Assembly: GCF_008329945.1 (NCBI RefSeq) | Contig: NZ_CP035807.1 | Coordinates: 3,286,001-3,350,000 of the forward strand | DNA from: Thiospirochaeta perfilievii | GTDB lineage: Bacteria > Spirochaetota > Spirochaetia > DSM-2461 | DNA: 64,000 bases | Direction of reading: 5' to 3' | Shown: positions 62,550-64,000 of the stretch, one piece after another | Numbering within the stretch: the stretch's first letter is position 1 | How the letters are laid out: each line of letters starts with the position of its first letter | The notes under the pieces: generated by a model | The model's database searches: none | Told to the model about the DNA's origin: nothing | What the model saw: the letters and a program-made list of their open reading frames with translations, nothing else | Position numbers and translations under genes: made by a program

Positions 62550-64000
62550 ATGTATATTACAGACTTTTGCAATCATAAACAATCATATTTAGACTTAAAT
62601 ATTTCTATTCCATTAAAAGTAACAGACCATCAAGCGGCACTAATGCTTATGTTACAGGGTCTAGATTATAGTAAATTTGAAAAACCTAAGAAGAAGTCTG
62701 GACGACCTCCTGCTGTGGATAGTTATACAATGATGCTGATACTTCTATATGCTCGAACACAGGGAAAGTATAGCTCTCGTGATACCGAGAAGTTATGCAA
62801 GAGAGATCTCTTTCTATTAAAAGTTCTTGATGGTAAAAAAGCTCCTGACCATTCAACCATAGATAGATTCATACAACAGCACTCAGATGCAATAGACAAC
62901 CTTTTTTATCAGCAAATTAATCGTCTCGGATCTTTGGGAGAATTAACAAAAAATATAGTTTTCCAAGATGGAACCAAAATTGAGTCCAAAGCTAACAGAT
63001 ATACATTTATTTGGAAAAAATCTATTAAAAAGAACCTTCCTAAACTAATAAATCATATAGAAGAAATAATACATGAATCTGTAAACTTATATCCAATAGA
63101 ATTAGAGAATAGTTCTCCCGAAGATGCTCTAAAAAGTATAATAGAGTATTTAATGGGAACTACTGATAACCTGAAGCCAAATAAAACAGGACGTGGTCAT
63201 CGGATTACAGCGGAACAGAGAATATTTAGAGATACTAACATATATTTAAAGAAATTAGAGGATTACAAGAATCAACTAGATGCTATGCCCGAGCGAAATA
63301 GTATGAGTAAAACTGATCCCGATGCTACTTTTATGAGGATGAAAGAGGACCATATGCGGAATGGACAATTGAAACCTGCATATAATCTTCAGGTTCTAGT
63401 TGATGGAGGTTATATCGTTGGAAACTACGCTAGTTCAGACAGAACTGATTACGCAACAATGATTCCAGCTATCGACCACATGCATGAAAGAATAGATTGG
63501 AAGTATAAAAAATATTGTGCTGATAGTGGGTATGATTGTCAGCACAACCATGAGGCATTGGAAAAAAGGGACATTGAGTCATATATAAAGCCAATGAAAT
63601 ACGAACACTCAAAAAAGAGGAAAGTAAAATCAGACATTGGGCTAAAGGATAATATGACCTATGATAAGGACAATGATTGTTTCATCTGTTCTAGAGGTAA
63701 AAAGTTAGTTCTAAAACATCTGAAAGTTAAGAAGGATAAGTATGGTAATGAACAAGTTACGCATGTATATAGATGTAAACGGGGATGTAAAAGTTGCCCT
63801 GTAAAATCTGCCTGTATGAAAAAAAGTAAAGCAAAATATAAACAGGTACAGATAAATCATACTCTTGCAGAGTTTCAGAGAAAATCTACTGAAAGGATTT
63901 CTAGTCCCTTAGGTAAAGAGATAAGGGTTAACAGAAGTATTCAAGCTGAAGGAGCTTTTGCACAGATAAAAAACAACTGGTCATTTAAAAGGTTCTTAAG
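62550..64000 (+). CDS. IS1182-family transposase (3' truncated by window edge)
   Basis: An open frame of 483 codons runs off the window end. AAGGAG precedes the ATG. The N-terminal DUF772-like part (YTMMLILLYARTQGKYSSRD, DHSTIDRFIQQHSDAI) is followed by IVFQDGTKIESKANRYTFIW, which contains the first DDE Asp, then YCADSGYDCQHNHEALEKRD with the second Asp, and a zinc-like CKRGCKSCPVKSAC cluster. The final seen part, EIRVNRSIQAEGAFAQIKNN, carries the expected catalytic Glu. No frameshift is present, so the copy may be active. Confidence 0.9.
   Translation, partial: MYITDFCNHKQSYLDLNISIPLKVTDHQAALMLMLQGLDYSKFEKPKKKSGRPPAVDSYTMMLILLYARTQGKYSSRDTEKLCKRDLFLLKVLDGKKAPDHSTIDRFIQQHSDAIDNLFYQQINRLGSLGELTKNIVFQDGTKIESKANRYTFIWKKSIKKNLPKLINHIEEIIHESVNLYPIELENSSPEDALKSIIEYLMGTTDNLKPNKTGRGHRITAEQRIFRDTNIYLKKLEDYKNQLDAMPERNSMSKTDPDATFMRMKEDHMRNGQLKPAYNLQVLVDGGYIVGNYASSDRTDYATMIPAIDHMHERIDWKYKKYCADSGYDCQHNHEALEKRDIESYIKPMKYEHSKKRKVKSDIGLKDNMTYDKDNDCFICSRGKKLVLKHLKVKKDKYGNEQVTHVYRCKRGCKSCPVKSACMKKSKAKYKQVQINHTLAEFQRKSTERISSPLGKEIRVNRSIQAEGAFAQIKNNWSFKRFL

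Larger units (their letters stand above)
62405..64000 (+). mobile_element. IS1182-like insertion sequence, left part (continues beyond window)
   Basis: The element appears to begin with GGGGCTGTTGCAAAAGTCAT, followed by an untranslated leader of about 145 bp and the transposase gene. The right end, terminal repeat and target duplication are outside the window, so the boundary at 62405 is inferred from the GGGGCTGTTG end shared by many such elements and from the internal hairpin. Confidence 0.75.

Overview
The window is AT-rich bacterial chromosome from a free-living spirochaete. The main evidence is a long motility operon in the order known from Treponema and Borrelia (fliK-like, flgD, flgE, flbD, motA, motB, fliL, fliM, fliY, fliO, fliP, fliQ, fliR, flhB, flhA, flhF, flhG, membrane protein, whiG-type sigma factor, FapA-like protein). 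The flbD gene, a FliY-type switch protein and a hook protein carrying the Lys165/Cys178 pair used for spirochaetal lysinoalanine cross-links all fit. The metabolic genes (pyruvate formate-lyase, glycogen debranching enzyme, class II aldolase, a probable PPi-dependent PEP carboxykinase, glutamate synthase) suggest a fermentative saccharolytic organism, perhaps a Spirochaeta or Thiospirochaeta relative. The genus is inference.

Layout. 1-0.8 kb: end of flgG. 0.8-3.7 kb (minus): class A penicillin-binding protein and a small ParB-domain protein. 3.8-7.2 kb (minus): 1143-residue probable PPi-PEPCK. 7.4-14.7 kb: purine/nucleoside uptake, with a BMP-family lipoprotein, a duplicated ATPase, two permeases (the second broken by two one-base frameshifts), a second BMP-like protein and an NCS2 permease. 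14.7-19.7 kb: ROK kinase, an EAL-protein remnant, an orphan sensor kinase, decayed membrane/TolC-like fragments and aldolase. 19.8-23.9 kb: M23 peptidase and a btuF-btuC-btuD operon behind a cobalamin riboswitch. 23.9-28.9 kb: SlyD, a solo CBM48 protein, an HD-GYP protein, YraN, two small uncharacterised genes and GlgX. 29.0-29.35 kb: four identical tRNA-Gly(TCC) genes. 29.5-31.8 kb: pflB. 32.0-53.6 kb: the motility operon, ending in a CheA-like kinase. 53.7-60.8 kb: an NrpR-type regulator and gltB-gltD. 60.8-62.35 kb (minus): receiver/HD-GYP response regulator. 62.4 kb to the end: the left part of an IS1182-like element.

Most notable observations. (1) The NrpR-type gene and gltB share the palindrome ATGGCA-N6-TGCC(A/G)T at their promoters. 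Its layout matches archaeal NrpR operators, which suggests an NrpR circuit controlling glutamate synthase in a spirochaete. (2) Four genes have a -10 box 7-9 nt before the ATG and no Shine-Dalgarno sequence, which suggests leaderless mRNAs. (3) Three otherwise well-conserved genes (nucleoside permease, fliR, flhA) carry four apparent one-base deletions, all in homopolymers. This looks more like sequence error than decay, unlike the truly degraded loci at 15.9, 18.0 and 31.8 kb.
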